From assembly GCA_014526335.1 (NCBI GenBank), contig JACTAT010000002.1:3206506-3270505 (forward strand): 64,000 nucleotides of DNA. The letters run 5' to 3'. Within the stretch, counting starts at the first letter, position 1; each line of letters starts with the position of its first letter. The DNA comes from Chrysaora quinquecirrha (lineage: Eukaryota > Cnidaria > Scyphozoa > Semaeostomeae > Pelagiidae). Positions 20,703-33,300 of the stretch are shown here, in pieces. A program made the translations under genes and the position numbers. The notes below the pieces were generated by a model. That model saw only the letters and a list, made by a program, of their open reading frames with translations, made no database searches and was not told the DNA's origin.

Positions 20703-23700
20703 ATGCCACCAAGAAGAAAAAGAAAGGTATCTTATTTAAATTGTTTTCATGCTTCGCTGTTTTTTCATGAAATGTATAGATTTGTTGTGCACCGCTGCCT
20801 CCCTCGTGGTGGGGCCTACACCAAACAAAACAATGATCGCAATTCGCAAAAAAGTTGGCACAGTGTCACAATACTCAGACTAATACTCCTCTAGGATGAT
20901 CGCCTCAGGGCTCAGATACACCTAAACCGGCCGATTTAAGCCTAAAACTGTACCAGCACAGCAAATAACATTTTTTGGCTCGCTCCTTAACTTTAAAAAA
21001 AAAATTTTTTTTATTTGATTCAACGATTTGTAGAAATTGAAATAAATGGGGCACTGAGCTCGATAACCATCTGTTTTGGTTAAACTCAGTGTCCTAGGCA
21101 ACGATCCGAATTGTATTAAGTGCTTTTGTAAACTGAAATGTAATTTTTATTTTCAAGTAGATTTTGAACTGTAAACTGTAATATTGTTGCTGAATAAAAT
21201 GAATTGAGTTGGCCGACTTTTTGCTTCGTTTCCGCAATTTGTTCTCGTTTTTCGCAGTTTCTCGTTTTCGTTTAACAAATATAAGGTTTCCTCTAAAAAA
21301 CAATAGATCATTGTCTTGGAAACAATAGACACCTGTCATGTGGTCATATCAATTTTCATTTCCGGGTTGACAAAATTCTAAGAAATCAATTTGCCAGCAA
21401 TAATGATGATGTAATGAATCTAGGATAGAGGAACTCAAGGGGAAACTACCTTGGGCATCTCTATATTTTTCTAGCTGTGATGGAGGATTCATCCAAGGTA
21501 GATAATAATGTTTGTTTTTGTCTGTATTGCTGAACTTTGATTTTCAATTATACCTTTTTCTGGGACCAAGGTTTTAGAGATATTGGAGGATGTCTCATGA
21601 ACACCCTTTAATCTGCACCACCCCTGCCCTTTGAATTTAAACAAGTGTGCATTGAGAATTGTCTTGTCGACTGTTTTCAATAACAAACATGAATTTCTCT
21701 TTTCAGATTACTTCTCCTCCCTGTTTTGCCTGCTCTTCTGTTCCAAAGCGTCGTGGTCGGCCAAAGAAAAGTGCAGCTGCCAAACCAGAACCAGAACCAG
21801 AGCCCCAGGAAGTTACTGAGTCAGCTAAGATGCGAGAGGAAGGCAACCAACTATTTGCTTTGGCAAAGGATACTACTATTGCACCAGTGCTTCGTAAGGC
21901 TCGCTTCCAGGAGGCTATATCAAAGTATTCAAAAGCACTCAATGTGGCACAGAGGCATGGAGACATTGCTTCAGCTGCAAAGAATATAGCTATGGCTAAC
22001 TGGAGGCTTGCGAATTTATTGATCAGCCGAGAAGAGGCATTCTCCAACATCAAGTCATGTTTCAAAGAATCAATAATCTATTTCTCAAGAAGTCATATTT
22101 GTGCATTGACTACAAAATGCAAAACTGTGGAGTGGCAGACTGGTCTCACAAAGTCCTTCTTTGAATGCATTCAAGAAGCCTTGGACAACTTAGACAATCT
22201 TGCATTTGATAAAAAATTGGCATCGTATGAAGAATATGTGTACCTGGTTGACCATGAAGACATCCGCGCTGAGTATAGTCTTAAAATTGCAAACCAGTAC
22301 TTTCACGAAAGTGTCAGGAAACTGGTTGACACAGATTTCAAAGCATGCTTAAAGTATCTTCATGAATGTTATCGGCCAATTGAAGAAGCTGCCAGAGCTG
22401 GTAGGTCCCAAAAGGATATCATGGTAGAAGTTCATGTACTCAGAGAAGATGTCCGGCTTAATACCTGCACTGCAGAGTCAAGACAGGCAATTTCTACTGG
22501 TAAGTGTTTCTGTAATATTTCAACTTGTTATATTGATTTCTACCAAAAGCAGTTTGTGGTGTGGCCATTCACTTGCAGTGTGCAAATTATTATTTTCTTA
22601 TCCTCTTTTACAGGAGATGAATTGTATGAAGAATATGAACTGGAAGATGATGACCCATCTGCAGGAGCAATGATCTGGGAAGTACTTGATTGGTATAAGC
22701 AAGCAGTAGTACTAACAAGGGAATGTGATGTGGAAGTTGAGGCCATTGCAATCAGTCGAATTGGCAGATTGTATGACAAAGTGTTGAATATGAAAGTCAG
22801 GGCAAGAGAAAATTTCAAAAAAGCAATTCAGCTGGCTATGTCATTACATCCAAGAACATTCACTACAGATGGTAAGATTTTAGTCATTATCTTTCTTCTT
22901 ATGTTCCCAACCACAGAGACCCTTCAAGTTGCAGAAACAGATACGGAGGGGCAATTCACTGTTTGAAAAGCTGTAATCTGTGCTTAGATTCCCATTGAAA
23001 CAATGAGGTTTTTCAGAGATTTCTTTAGAAACAATAGGATTTTGAACATGAGGATGTAAAAGATTTCCAATTAGTTGATTTGTTTGCCCCTCAACAGTAA
23101 TTATCCCACCAGTGGTAGAAAGTGCACCTCAGGTTGGCATAGATTTTGTAATGGGGGCAGAATGCAGGCCATCACTAGCTCTACAAAGTAACAGTGCTCA
23201 CAGATTGAATTTCAGGATGGGTGTTACTATTGAACAATTTGCTGACAAAGTACCCATTCCTTGACCAGAGGAGTACTACAATTTTCAGTTCAATTAGAGG
23301 AGGACACCACACCCATGTAATCTTTGATTATTATTACATCTATAGCACCGTAGTGTTTTCCCAGTTCTATTACTGTCCTATATGGGTATTTTCATGCAGC
23401 AGTATACATAGTAACATAATGTGAGTAGGGACCTATATGTTCTCCTACAAAGAAACAGCTTTCTAACAGGGCTCTTTGAAATGTAGTATTTCCTTCTTTC
23501 TAAGCTACCCTATTGCAGCCTGAATTAATGTATAGTGGTGTTTATTAAAAGTAAGTAACTTCTAATGTCTTATATTGTGATGTGCCTCTTTCTGTTAGCA
23601 TGGTTTAAGGAATGTACTGAAACACTCGAAGGTTATCAAAAGGAGCAAGTGGAGCAAGAAGACCTTAAGTGGAATCGAGAGCGTCAGAAATACATTGAGG

Positions 23701-24666
23701 AACTGAAAGATGTTTTAGAAGAATTGAAAGAAAAAGCAAAAGAAGATGACGTTGAGTTCCTTAAGTTCTTATATGAGAAGTATGAAGTGTTTCTATTCCT
23801 TTTAATTTTTAGGCTCTTTCTGTCTTTATTAGACGTTTGTACCAGAAAGTAATCTTTGAGCAAAACCACGGTAGCGTCACAGCCAGGGTCAAGGTCTTGA
23901 TTAGTTAACCTACTACTGAGATCCTAGCGACTGCCGCTAAACACCGTTTCACCTTCACAATTAAAACTTTCAATAGTTTTAATTAGATCGAAACGACCAC
24001 TTGATTGTCGCAAGATCGTGAGATTTTCTAAGGGCAAGATCATCGCTAGATTGTGATTGGAAGTGGAAAGCGTTTGGTCGTATGATAGTCCCTATAGTTG
24101 TTCAATCACCAATGATTGATCGTTGATTGATGATTTCAGAAGTGTGAAAGTAGGAATGGATTCCACTATCATGATTCCACGACAATTCAACTGGGATCAT
24201 TTTCGTCAAGGTTACATATTTAACACGCTTTTCATACGCACTCGCGATCCTGGATTTTGGCCAAGATTTTGGCCAAAATCTGTTTAATCTGAATGTCTGC
24301 AGTGAATAAAGGCACGTTTTTGGTTGCTTCAAAGTCTGTAAGGATAGGAGAAGCAGGTAAATGCGGGTGCTTGTAATGTATGTAAACCTAATGAGTAGGC
24401 CAACACCCCAAATCGAGCTAGCTGAACCCCAAATTCTTTTTTTCAGGCATCCTCCAACAGATTCACGCCATAAACTTCCAGAAGATTTGCCAGATGTGGA
24501 TGATGGTTATCCGAAATTCAACCAAGATCTGAAGAGTGTATTGAGGAAAGCTGTCATCCATTATCACCCCGATCGATGCAACGTAGAAAAACATGGCGAA
24601 AAACGTAAGGTGCTCAATGAAGAGGTAACTAAATTGCTGACAAAAAGGTATGAATGCCTCAAATAA
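20703..24666 (+). CDS. AT-hook, TPR-like helical and C-terminal J-domain protein
   Basis: Exons 20703-20726, 21707-22499, 22614-22871, 23599-23779 (donor GAGAA|gtatga), 24447-24666; 491 aa, all phases fit. Residues 1-8 are MPPRRKRK and about residue 22 begins an AT-hook-like KRRGRPKK, suggesting nuclear location and DNA binding. A helical part with TPR character follows (EGNQLFALAKDTT, SKYSKALNVAQ, ANWRLANLLI; later EAIAISRIGRLYDKVL and ENFKKAIQLAM). A charged coiled-coil region lies in exon 4. The C terminus carries the J-domain core HYHPDRCN with the HPD triad, which stimulates Hsp70 ATPase. The J segment is at the C terminus and lacks a J/G-F-zinc arrangement, recalling auxilin-type J domains. 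I do not recognise a named orthologue. Predicted: an Hsp70 co-chaperone brought to chromatin. AATAAA starts 7 bp after the stop. Confidence 0.85.
23864..23960 (+). repeat. SINE body fragment
   Basis: CCACGGTAGCGTCACAGCC, TTAGTTAACCTACTACTGAG and ATCCTAGCGACTGCCGCTA recur almost unchanged at 60648-60725. The tRNA-like head is absent here. It lies in the fourth intron of the J-domain gene. Confidence 0.75.
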
Positions 24667-24672
24667 TTCTTG

Positions 24673-24678
24673 AATAAA
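24673..24678 (+). terminator. Polyadenylation signal AATAAA, J-domain gene
   Basis: Canonical hexamer 7 bp after the stop codon. A very short 3' UTR is implied if it is used. Confidence 0.6.
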
Positions 24679-26251
24679 CATTAATTGTACCTGAAGGGTA
24701 TATGTGTTTGTCCAATAAACAACTGCAACTATATACTGCATTGGCATATGTTAACTATTAATGGTTATTTGAAGTTTAAAAGATTTTCTGTTATTGTTGT
24801 GAGCATAATTTAAATGCTGTAATTTTGCTTTACACTTGCTTTTTCTAAGAAACTAGCCTAGGCATCAGTGAGAGTCGTTTAGAAGTTCTAGAAAACATGG
24901 TGACATACGAAATGTATCCAGGGAACGAAGGGAACATGGCAAAAATTAAAAGGAAACAAGGGAACATCGGGAAACAGGGATCAGGTAAAATCCTCCCTAT
25001 AAATATATCGGCTGGGGTAGTTTTTGTTTTAAAATAAACTAGAAAACTGACCCAATACTATAAGCTTCTAAAATATTCACCTTTTTCCTACCAAAAGTTT
25101 CTTATTTTGGGAGATCGCAATTAATTTTAAAAATGTCCAAAGTTAATTAAAACTCGCTGATTTGCATTAGTTATAAAGAGCTTTGTCTGATGTGTACCGA
25201 ACGGATCCAATCAATTGAACTTCAATTAGTTACCTCGCGAGGAGCAAGCTCCCCAGTGCTTTATGTCAATGTACGCAGTACACCCACGGCTCTCGCTGCC
25301 TCCAGTCCCTCTATACAAATTTCTTAAACTATAATCGCTGTGCTGGTTTAATTTTCTAGTTTCTTAGAACAAAACCGAGTGTATTTTTACTATCATTGAT
25401 GAAGTTTAAAGATAATTACCTATTTTCTACTTTTAAAATGTTTTTGTAATTCAGTGTTTTATGTAATATGTAAATTGCAATTTCCAATGTAAATTTTCTC
25501 AGGATTTTACCTAGTTGTACTTTATAGCTACTGTAGTAGAATGTTACTGAATTTTAGCATATTATTAGGTTCTGTTGATATCGTTCTTTTTTCAGGCAAA
25601 TTTCTAAAATCAACACTCTTTTAACTCGCGTTTTTATTAGGAACCTTTGGTCTAGGTTGAGGTTCGTGTTATTTTTTGACGAAATGAGGCTGAAAGTTCC
25701 TTTAACTGTTCCTTGTGAAATATGTTTCACACTAATTTTCACAGCAAAATCATTGGAATTTGCTTCGTTTTCTCTTAAATATGTATGAGTGTAGAGTGGA
25801 AATTTTTGGGAAGTACAGTAGCATGGCGAGGGGATGGGGAGCATATTGTCAAATGTGTTAGATAGGTATTAAAACAGATTGTTTTTGCCATACCAACCCG
25901 AAACGTTTTCCAATATTCTTGGGTGGGGGTCTCCAGAAATGCTACAAAGAGTATAGGTCACCCCCCATTGATATGAGCCTGAGTGTATCGAATATTGTAT
26001 TGGAAATGTTTTCTGATAATAGTGGAATTACTAACATTCGATACGTGACCTCATTACTATGACGTCAATGGAAGGCCTCTCCCGAATTCAGAAGCTGTTT
26101 TAACTGTGAGCACTTCAACAACAACGGAAAGTCGCAGTGACAAATGCGTATGTAGTAATGGCTTCTTTAAAAATAACCCTGCTTTGCTATCGTATATTTT
26201 TATGACGCAATCATCATTGGAAGTAAAATCTTCCATTCTGCACAGTCAATT

Positions 26252-26608
26252 AGAAGGCCCAAAAATTTAAAGAACTTATACTACTAGAGAGAAAATAACT
26301 AAAGAACTTTTTATTGTTGAATAGTTTTATCACTGCAAATAATCAAGAATTAGAAAGGCGGTTCCATTCATTTGCAGTCGAAAATCACATAAATTGTACG
26401 TTAAGCATGTATCAAATGTTTCCATGAGTAGTCTCGAGCTTTGCTCACATGCAAGTGTCTCTCTTTTATTGTTAAGACCACTGTATGTGCAGTTAAAATT
26501 AAGGAACTGTTAAGGAACTTTTTGAACTAAAATTGCCCCAAAAGAGGTCCAAAAATAAGGAACTTTAAGAACTAGGCCTTTAGGTAGGTTCCTTATAAAA
26601 AAAGCGTG
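26252..26608. mobile_element. MITE, GGAACC family, left-truncated, inverted relative to 9184
   Basis: Reads as the reverse complement of 9184-9589 over most of its length and ends CCTTATAAAAAAAGCGTG followed by TA. The other inverted repeat is missing, so the copy is truncated at about 26252. Confidence 0.8.
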
Positions 26609-26679
26609 TACGTAACTGGCACCCTCTAAAAACTCTACAGTAAGTGACAAGTTTTAATGATGCTCTGTATAAAGAAAGT

Positions 26680-26859
26680 ATAGCTATATCTCAACCAAAA
26701 AGTTCCTCTTATTTTGGCTCTTTTCTGGCTCTTCAATGCACTTGACAAGTTTGCATGGATGTACTGTATGAAGAAAGAAAGCTATTTCACAAACAATTTT
26801 AACAAAATCTCCGCCCTAGTTGCTTACAGTATTGACCAGTTGCTTATTAAAAAAAAGTG
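26680..26859. mobile_element. MITE, AATAAGCAACT family, partial
   Basis: Right end AGTTGCTTATTAAAAAAAAG then TG|TA; interior resembles 2397-2639 in inverted order. Left end not resolved. Confidence 0.5.
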
Positions 26860-27353
26860 TATTGGTACCTGCAGGGCCCGTAGGGTGCTGCGTACACTTT
26901 TTCTAATTCCAGGTAAATATTTGGTGGCCTTTTGTTTACAGAAACATTTTTACGAATCACCCTGAGAACAGTAGTTTAATTTCCTGAATTTTCTACATGA
27001 TTTGACTTTGACCTATCTGAAGCCTAAATGTGCGTGGGAAGTGAATGGCCATAGGTTAATGCCTCTTCTATCATGTTGCTAGGGAGAACAGTCGTTCGTT
27101 GAGTAGAAACGCGTATTTTAAGCTAGTGTAATGATGTAATGTGGAAGTAATTGAAAATAAATTACAGGAAATCGATATCCAACCAACCAAAATTTAATAT
27201 GTAGGTGTTAATTTTCTTGTAATGCGTGCTGACGTGTGTTAGCTATAATAAGAAATGTTTATTGTTTCATTTCAGAAATAAAAGGAGGGAACTTGTGATT
27301 TCAGACAGATTTGGAGTTCCTTCAATTTGGTATTCGAAGGGTAGTGAAGCAAA

Positions 27354-30300
27354 ATGGCTGCTCTTTCTTATAGTGTTATCCTTGGATTGGTAAGTTTGCG
27401 AATAATACGTACGTTCTTTGTATGAGAATAAGAAAATCAAATTGGTTGGTGCTTGCCGTTCTTACACCCATTTTCACGCTGATGTCGTGTGATTCTTGGG
27501 CCTAAATAGATGTCCTAAATTTGTTAACGTTGTTTCAATGCTTTGTATCCATATGATAGTGTAGTAATTGATTATTCTTTGCATAATTCTTTTCTCGTAT
27601 TATCTCGTATTATGATAATATGTACAAGAATTCTGCAATACGTAACCTAGTTCTTCAAAATTTGCTTCGGTTTTTAGCACTTCTTCACGGCAGACAGAAT
27701 ATGGAGGGTGTTTGTTGGGATTTTAGCTTTTGACTGGTTTGATTTTTCAACTAAGAATCAACCCCCCCCCCCCCTTCAAAGACATTCCATATCCATAAAG
27801 AGCTTCTATTCCAAATAAGAAATTTGAGTATTTTTACTTTCTTGGCAGACTTCCCCTCTTATTATTTAAGTTTAAAAATACAAGCAAAGTTTAACAGCGT
27901 GCATGTTTTTGAGAAGGGTAGGGGTGTAGGGGGTAAAATCGATCCAAAAATAAGAAAGAGGCCGCGTGAGAACGGAGCCGAATGGTCTTTGAAACATGTT
28001 TTCACTTTTCTTCTTTTCCTTTACATTTAGGTTTTGATGACTTGGCTCAATTTTTCAAATGGTCTGGGAAAAAACCGTAAGTTTTTACATGCAGTGTTAT
28101 TCCTTTTTACTTGTTTAACGAAATTTCGAGACATTTCGAGAAATGGTTTTCATGCATTCGAGCACTCAATTCATTCATGTATAAAGCAAGGCAAAGTCCA
28201 AGTCCTAAACATTTTTTGACTTGATGCCACGCCCTTTTTATCGTGGGAACTTCCTTGCTTTTAATTAAGCAGCCTCAGTTATTTTGCTGCAATTTCATTC
28301 TTAAAGATTTCGCAGTTTCTCCTTCGCAGTTAAAGGGCGCAGTGCCATAGTTGAAGAAATGATTCAGGTGGTTAATTGTAGCTACGTGTACCCTAATTCA
28401 AGATTCTTGTATTCTAGGCTGTGACCGGGTTTGCACAACGTTATACAAACCGGTGTGCGGCACAAATGGTGTAACGTACGGAAACATTTGCTTGCTTGGT
28501 GTGGCCTCATGCAAAAATCCCACCATCAGAAAAGCTTACGACGGAAGATGCCGAGACCAGAGTAAGTGACAAGAATATTTCTTTCTACCATTGTTGAAAT
28601 TTGTCTTGGAGAATTTTGAAAATGAACCGACTCACAAATCGAAGGACCACTTCTTCAGAATGGGACATTGCGGAAGATCGGTGGTGTGGCCAGAAGTCCA
28701 ACACTAAAGGGGCAAGGCCGTGGTCGAAGTAAAATAGGGCGCGACTTTGGAATTCCTGCAATTCGAATCCCATTCTGAACCCTGATTTTGATGCCAATGA
28801 AGTACACATTTTGCACAAACATGTGAATCTCAGTATCAGCTAAGAGGAACCCCAAGAGTCATTGTGTTATAGTTAATGTTTTTACCTAACTTTTCTTCTG
28901 AGACCAGAAATACTGTATATAAAACAATTGGGAGATCTTTTGAGTAACCTTCAAATATGGCGTCTGATCGCTGGCAGCAACTTGCACCAAAACCATTCTT
29001 TTTCTTCCTTTGCACAAAACCCTTCTCTAAACACGTTGTCATACTCAAATATTAAACATGTGAACTTTTGCCCATTGGCTTAATTTGATAATTATTTTTG
29101 TAGACGAACCATGTTATGGACTGGCAGATCCTTTGAAAAATAGCAAAGGAAAACAACTTTGCTGTGGTCGTTGTGCTTTCAGAGATGTTTGCCCAACAGG
29201 CTCATTTTGCCACATTCATCCAACTGATAGATTCTCTGTCTGCTGCCCAAATTCAGTGAAGCCAAAGCCAAGTATGTAAAATTATTTTGAGGTTCTTCCC
29301 TAGACTCTCTACACAAGTCTCTGTTATGCTCTATGGAACTGATAGGTTGCTAAACAGAGGTCCTCATCCTGAGCTGCCCTGAGCAACAACAACAGCAACT
29401 GCAGCGAGGGGGGAGGGACTGGTGTAGCCAGTCTAGTTCTTCCCTTCTTAAAACGAATACTTTTTTGTACATAATTGCCGTCCGTCCCTGCTAATTAATT
29501 TTATCGAGTCTGGGGCGTTACTCTGCAGATATGCTCCTTAGAACTGATGGGTTGCAGACATACTATAAAAGAAAGTTTTAACCTTAGATCACATGCAATT
29601 CGTAGTAACTAAGTAGTTATTATTTGCTGTAAGATACGAGCTTTGGATATCAAACACCTTACAACTTAATTTTATTTAATTTCGTACGTTTATTACTGAA
29701 CTTTCAAGTGGCCAAAATAAGAGGGGGGGGCTTAGTAGAGAGGAGGTGCTTATTTACAATTTTCGCTTGAAATGGGGGGCTTAATAGAGAGGGGGGCTAA
29801 AAAGAGAGAGGGGCTTTACGGTATTTTTGGTATGTTTGCTGAATTGGTCAAGGGAGCTCCTACGAGGACTACCAGGAGCGTACTGATGACCTCACGGCCC
29901 TGAATCCATGAGCTTGGGGACCCAAATTAACAGCTTAATATAAGAGGGACCTAATGGTATGGGACAGATGTGAGAACCGTAAAAAATAGACGACCAAATT
30001 AAGAACAATTTTCCTAATCTCTCAAATTCGCTTTTAGGATGCGAGCGAAGATGCACCAAAATATATAGACCTGTTTGTGGCTCTGATGGAAAAACTTATG
30101 GCAACAGATGCGTATTTGAAGTTGCAAGATGCAAGAACCCAAGATTGAGATTTCGTCACAATGGGCCCTGCAGAGGTAATTTTATTTAGTAAGAGCTATT
30201 ACGGCATTTAAAGAGCTGTAACGCTTGATAAATGATTTTCAGAATATTGAAATCTTGAATATTGAAAATAGATATCTCTATTACTATATGCTTTTTTATA

Positions 30301-33300
30301 ATGCGTATAGATCAATGATTTCATTGATATAGATCCTTAATGCCATGAACAATTTTTAACCTTTTGACTTCGATAAATCTTTGTGTGCACTCCAAGAAGT
30401 GATTTTTTGATCCGGCTTAAGAGTTTCCCCTTCAAAATGATACCTGGCTTAAAAAAATCGGCGAAAAGTACACTTGGCTTTAGAAATGTACCTTCTTTCG
30501 ATACCCGGCGCTAGAAAAAGGGGCGAAATCGATACCCGGAAAGGAGTGCACATATCGTCAACAACATATAGGTACTCTCCCGTCTGATTTAAGTCAAGTA
30601 TACCCCCCCCCCTGATGCTGGACTTGGTTGTAATTGCAGGCTATCTACTTTAGATATGTACTATTAGCTATTATTATCCGGGCAAGGGCTTCACGCTGGT
30701 GAATATAATAGATACATTTTTCCTGCTTATTTCACTTTTTGTTTTCTTAGATTAGATACATTCGTTTTATTATATTGAAGGTTGTTACTTCATTAATTTG
30801 GATTTTGCAATTTTTAAACTGTTTTAGTATGCCCCAAATTTTGCACCAAAATATACAGACCAGTTTGTGGCTCTGATGGAAAGACTTATGGTAATGAATG
30901 CATGTTTAAAGCTGCACAGTGCAAGAACCCAAGATTGAGACTGCGGTATAAGAGAGCATGCACAGGTAATCTTTGTTCCATTGCAACAAATTTATTTACA
31001 TGTAACTGCATTTTACGTATAATTACAATATAATGTCTAATCAACCGCGTGTGAAGTCATTTTTCAAAACTGAGTTTCACGTAGAGGTCTATTCACCCTG
31101 GGGACGAGGTTGGTCCAAAGATGTTTTCGCTGTTTCTGGCAATTTTGAAATTCGGTACTGCTCAAAGACAATTAAAAGGTTAGATCAATAAATGGAGTAC
31201 TTCCTCTGTTTTTGCTACTCACATTTGATTGTATTCAATAGCTCTAAAAAAGAGAGATAAGATAAATTATGGCAAAGTTTACATGGTGTCCGTAAAGAAG
31301 TCAATTAAGACTACAAACTTTGCGAATCTAAAGCTATGGCTAAACTATCGGCAGTTTCCATAGTCTTTATAAGATTACGGAATCAAATGCAGAAAGTAGC
31401 TTTTTCTAAAAACTTAACCCCACGTCGGCCGGGTACCAGGGGTTTTTTGTAAATGTTGTTCGCCGTTTGTCGCAAGGGTTTTTATAAACGTGTATAGAAA
31501 CTGAAGAAATAATAAACTATACGACATTTCCGCTGTATACCTTTTTACATGTATCAAGAAATACGTTGTATTTCTTGATTACATTCGGGCCTTGAATTTC
31601 GGACAAAAAGCCTCGGACAAACCACTGTCGGACTCTTTTTTCAGGGATGTTTCGCAAATTTTTTTTGCAGACCATCAAGAATAGTTTTCACTTTAATATT
31701 GTTTTATTAAAGAAGGAAGTTTTAATAGTCGGGAAAAGGGTGTTAAAGTTTTCGTATTCCGATTGTTAAAGTTTTCGTACAAAATTTTGTCATTTCAGAA
31801 AGTTTCGTCATCCTATTTGTTTTCAGTTATTCTGATAGTTGATGTTTAGGACAAAATGTTTGATCGTCCGAAACTTATTCTAATGCAATGAGCAGTTCAG
31901 TAAACGTGTTGAAGGTTTTTGTGTGTTGAACCGCTCGAATGCAAAAATTATCAAAGAAATTAGTTGTGTAATTTGGGGGAATTCAGAATTGTAAATACAT
32001 TTTTCCTACTCATTGTAAGATGAAGTGTTTATACATTTACTTTTTGTGAACTTTTTATGCAAAAGATTTGATTTGAAGTGCTTTAATTCTTTCAGCATGC
32101 CTCCGAATATGCACCAAAATATACAGACCTGTGTGTGGCTCTGATGGAAAGACTTATGGTAATGAATGCATGTTTAAAGTTGCACAGTGCAAGAACCCAA
32201 GATTGAGACTGCGGTATAGGAGAGCATGCACAGGTAATCTTTGTTCCATTTCAACAAATTTATTTTCATGTAACGGAATTGTATGTTTGACCTTTGGAAT
32301 TATACAAGGCCTAGTTCAAACGTCGTGCTAGAGTCGTTCCCACACTCGGCAAAACAACTGTTCGTTCCGGCACTTTGACTGTTTCCGGCACTTCGAGTGT
32401 TCGTTCCGACAGTTGCACAACGACTGTTCTTTCAGAATCTTGGCACTAATAGGCCCTAACACCATTGTACTGCCGTACCTGAGGTTATATCTCTCGCAAC
32501 TCCCAAAAAATCTACGATATCCGAACTAGGCCAAAGATTCAAACGCAAATAAGTCTGATTCGGTGAAAAAATGTGTATCAGCCGTCATTATGACTCTAGC
32601 ACCAGTTTTTATTCTAGCCACCCATTAGTAGCGTAATTTTGACGTTAAAGACTTTTCGGTCCTTTTGATAATTGGCTCCAAATGCTTCAGCCATACATGA
32701 GCAAAATGGTCGGACAATATCAGCAATTGGTGTGACAGTCTGTCTTATTAGCCCTTTCATTGACAATACTATGTCAGAAACAATACTTCTTATTCAGAGA
32801 CTGCAAGTCATTTCTTTTATTCCTTCTATATCTCAGCTGTAAAGATTTATCAACTAACAGTTTCTTCTTGCTTTTTGTTTTAGATCGCTGTCCCAAATTC
32901 TGTACCGAACAGTATGATCCAGTGTGTGGCACCAATGGCAAGACATATGGTAATCTTTGCATGCTGAGAGTCGATGCCTGTAGAAACCCTAAAAGTAACA
33001 TCAGATTGGCCTCGCATGGGGCGTGCAAAACGAGTAAGTTTAGTTAACTTTATTCCGTATGTAAAGTTGAAGAAAGTTACAAGCAGTTAGCTGTAATAAG
33101 GCTTATTCTTATTATCTTGGTATTAGGCCCACGTTAAGATAATAATATCACGTAATGTCCTTATGGAACTTGAACGGTCTCCTGGATAGCAATTCTCGTG
33201 TGCTTGCTTGATTAGGGTTCTCTTTGCAGTATTTTTCTTTATCATTCCTGTCGAGTTGCTGGCAATATATAAACTAGCCTGTGTATGTCGGTCGGGTGGT

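Larger units (their letters stand above)
24667..27353. other. Intergenic region with MITE remains
   Basis: No exon with family similarity. It holds the 26252-26608 and 26680-26859 MITE copies and a degenerate AGGAACC-type piece near 25635. The rest is AT-rich unique-looking sequence. Confidence 0.55.
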
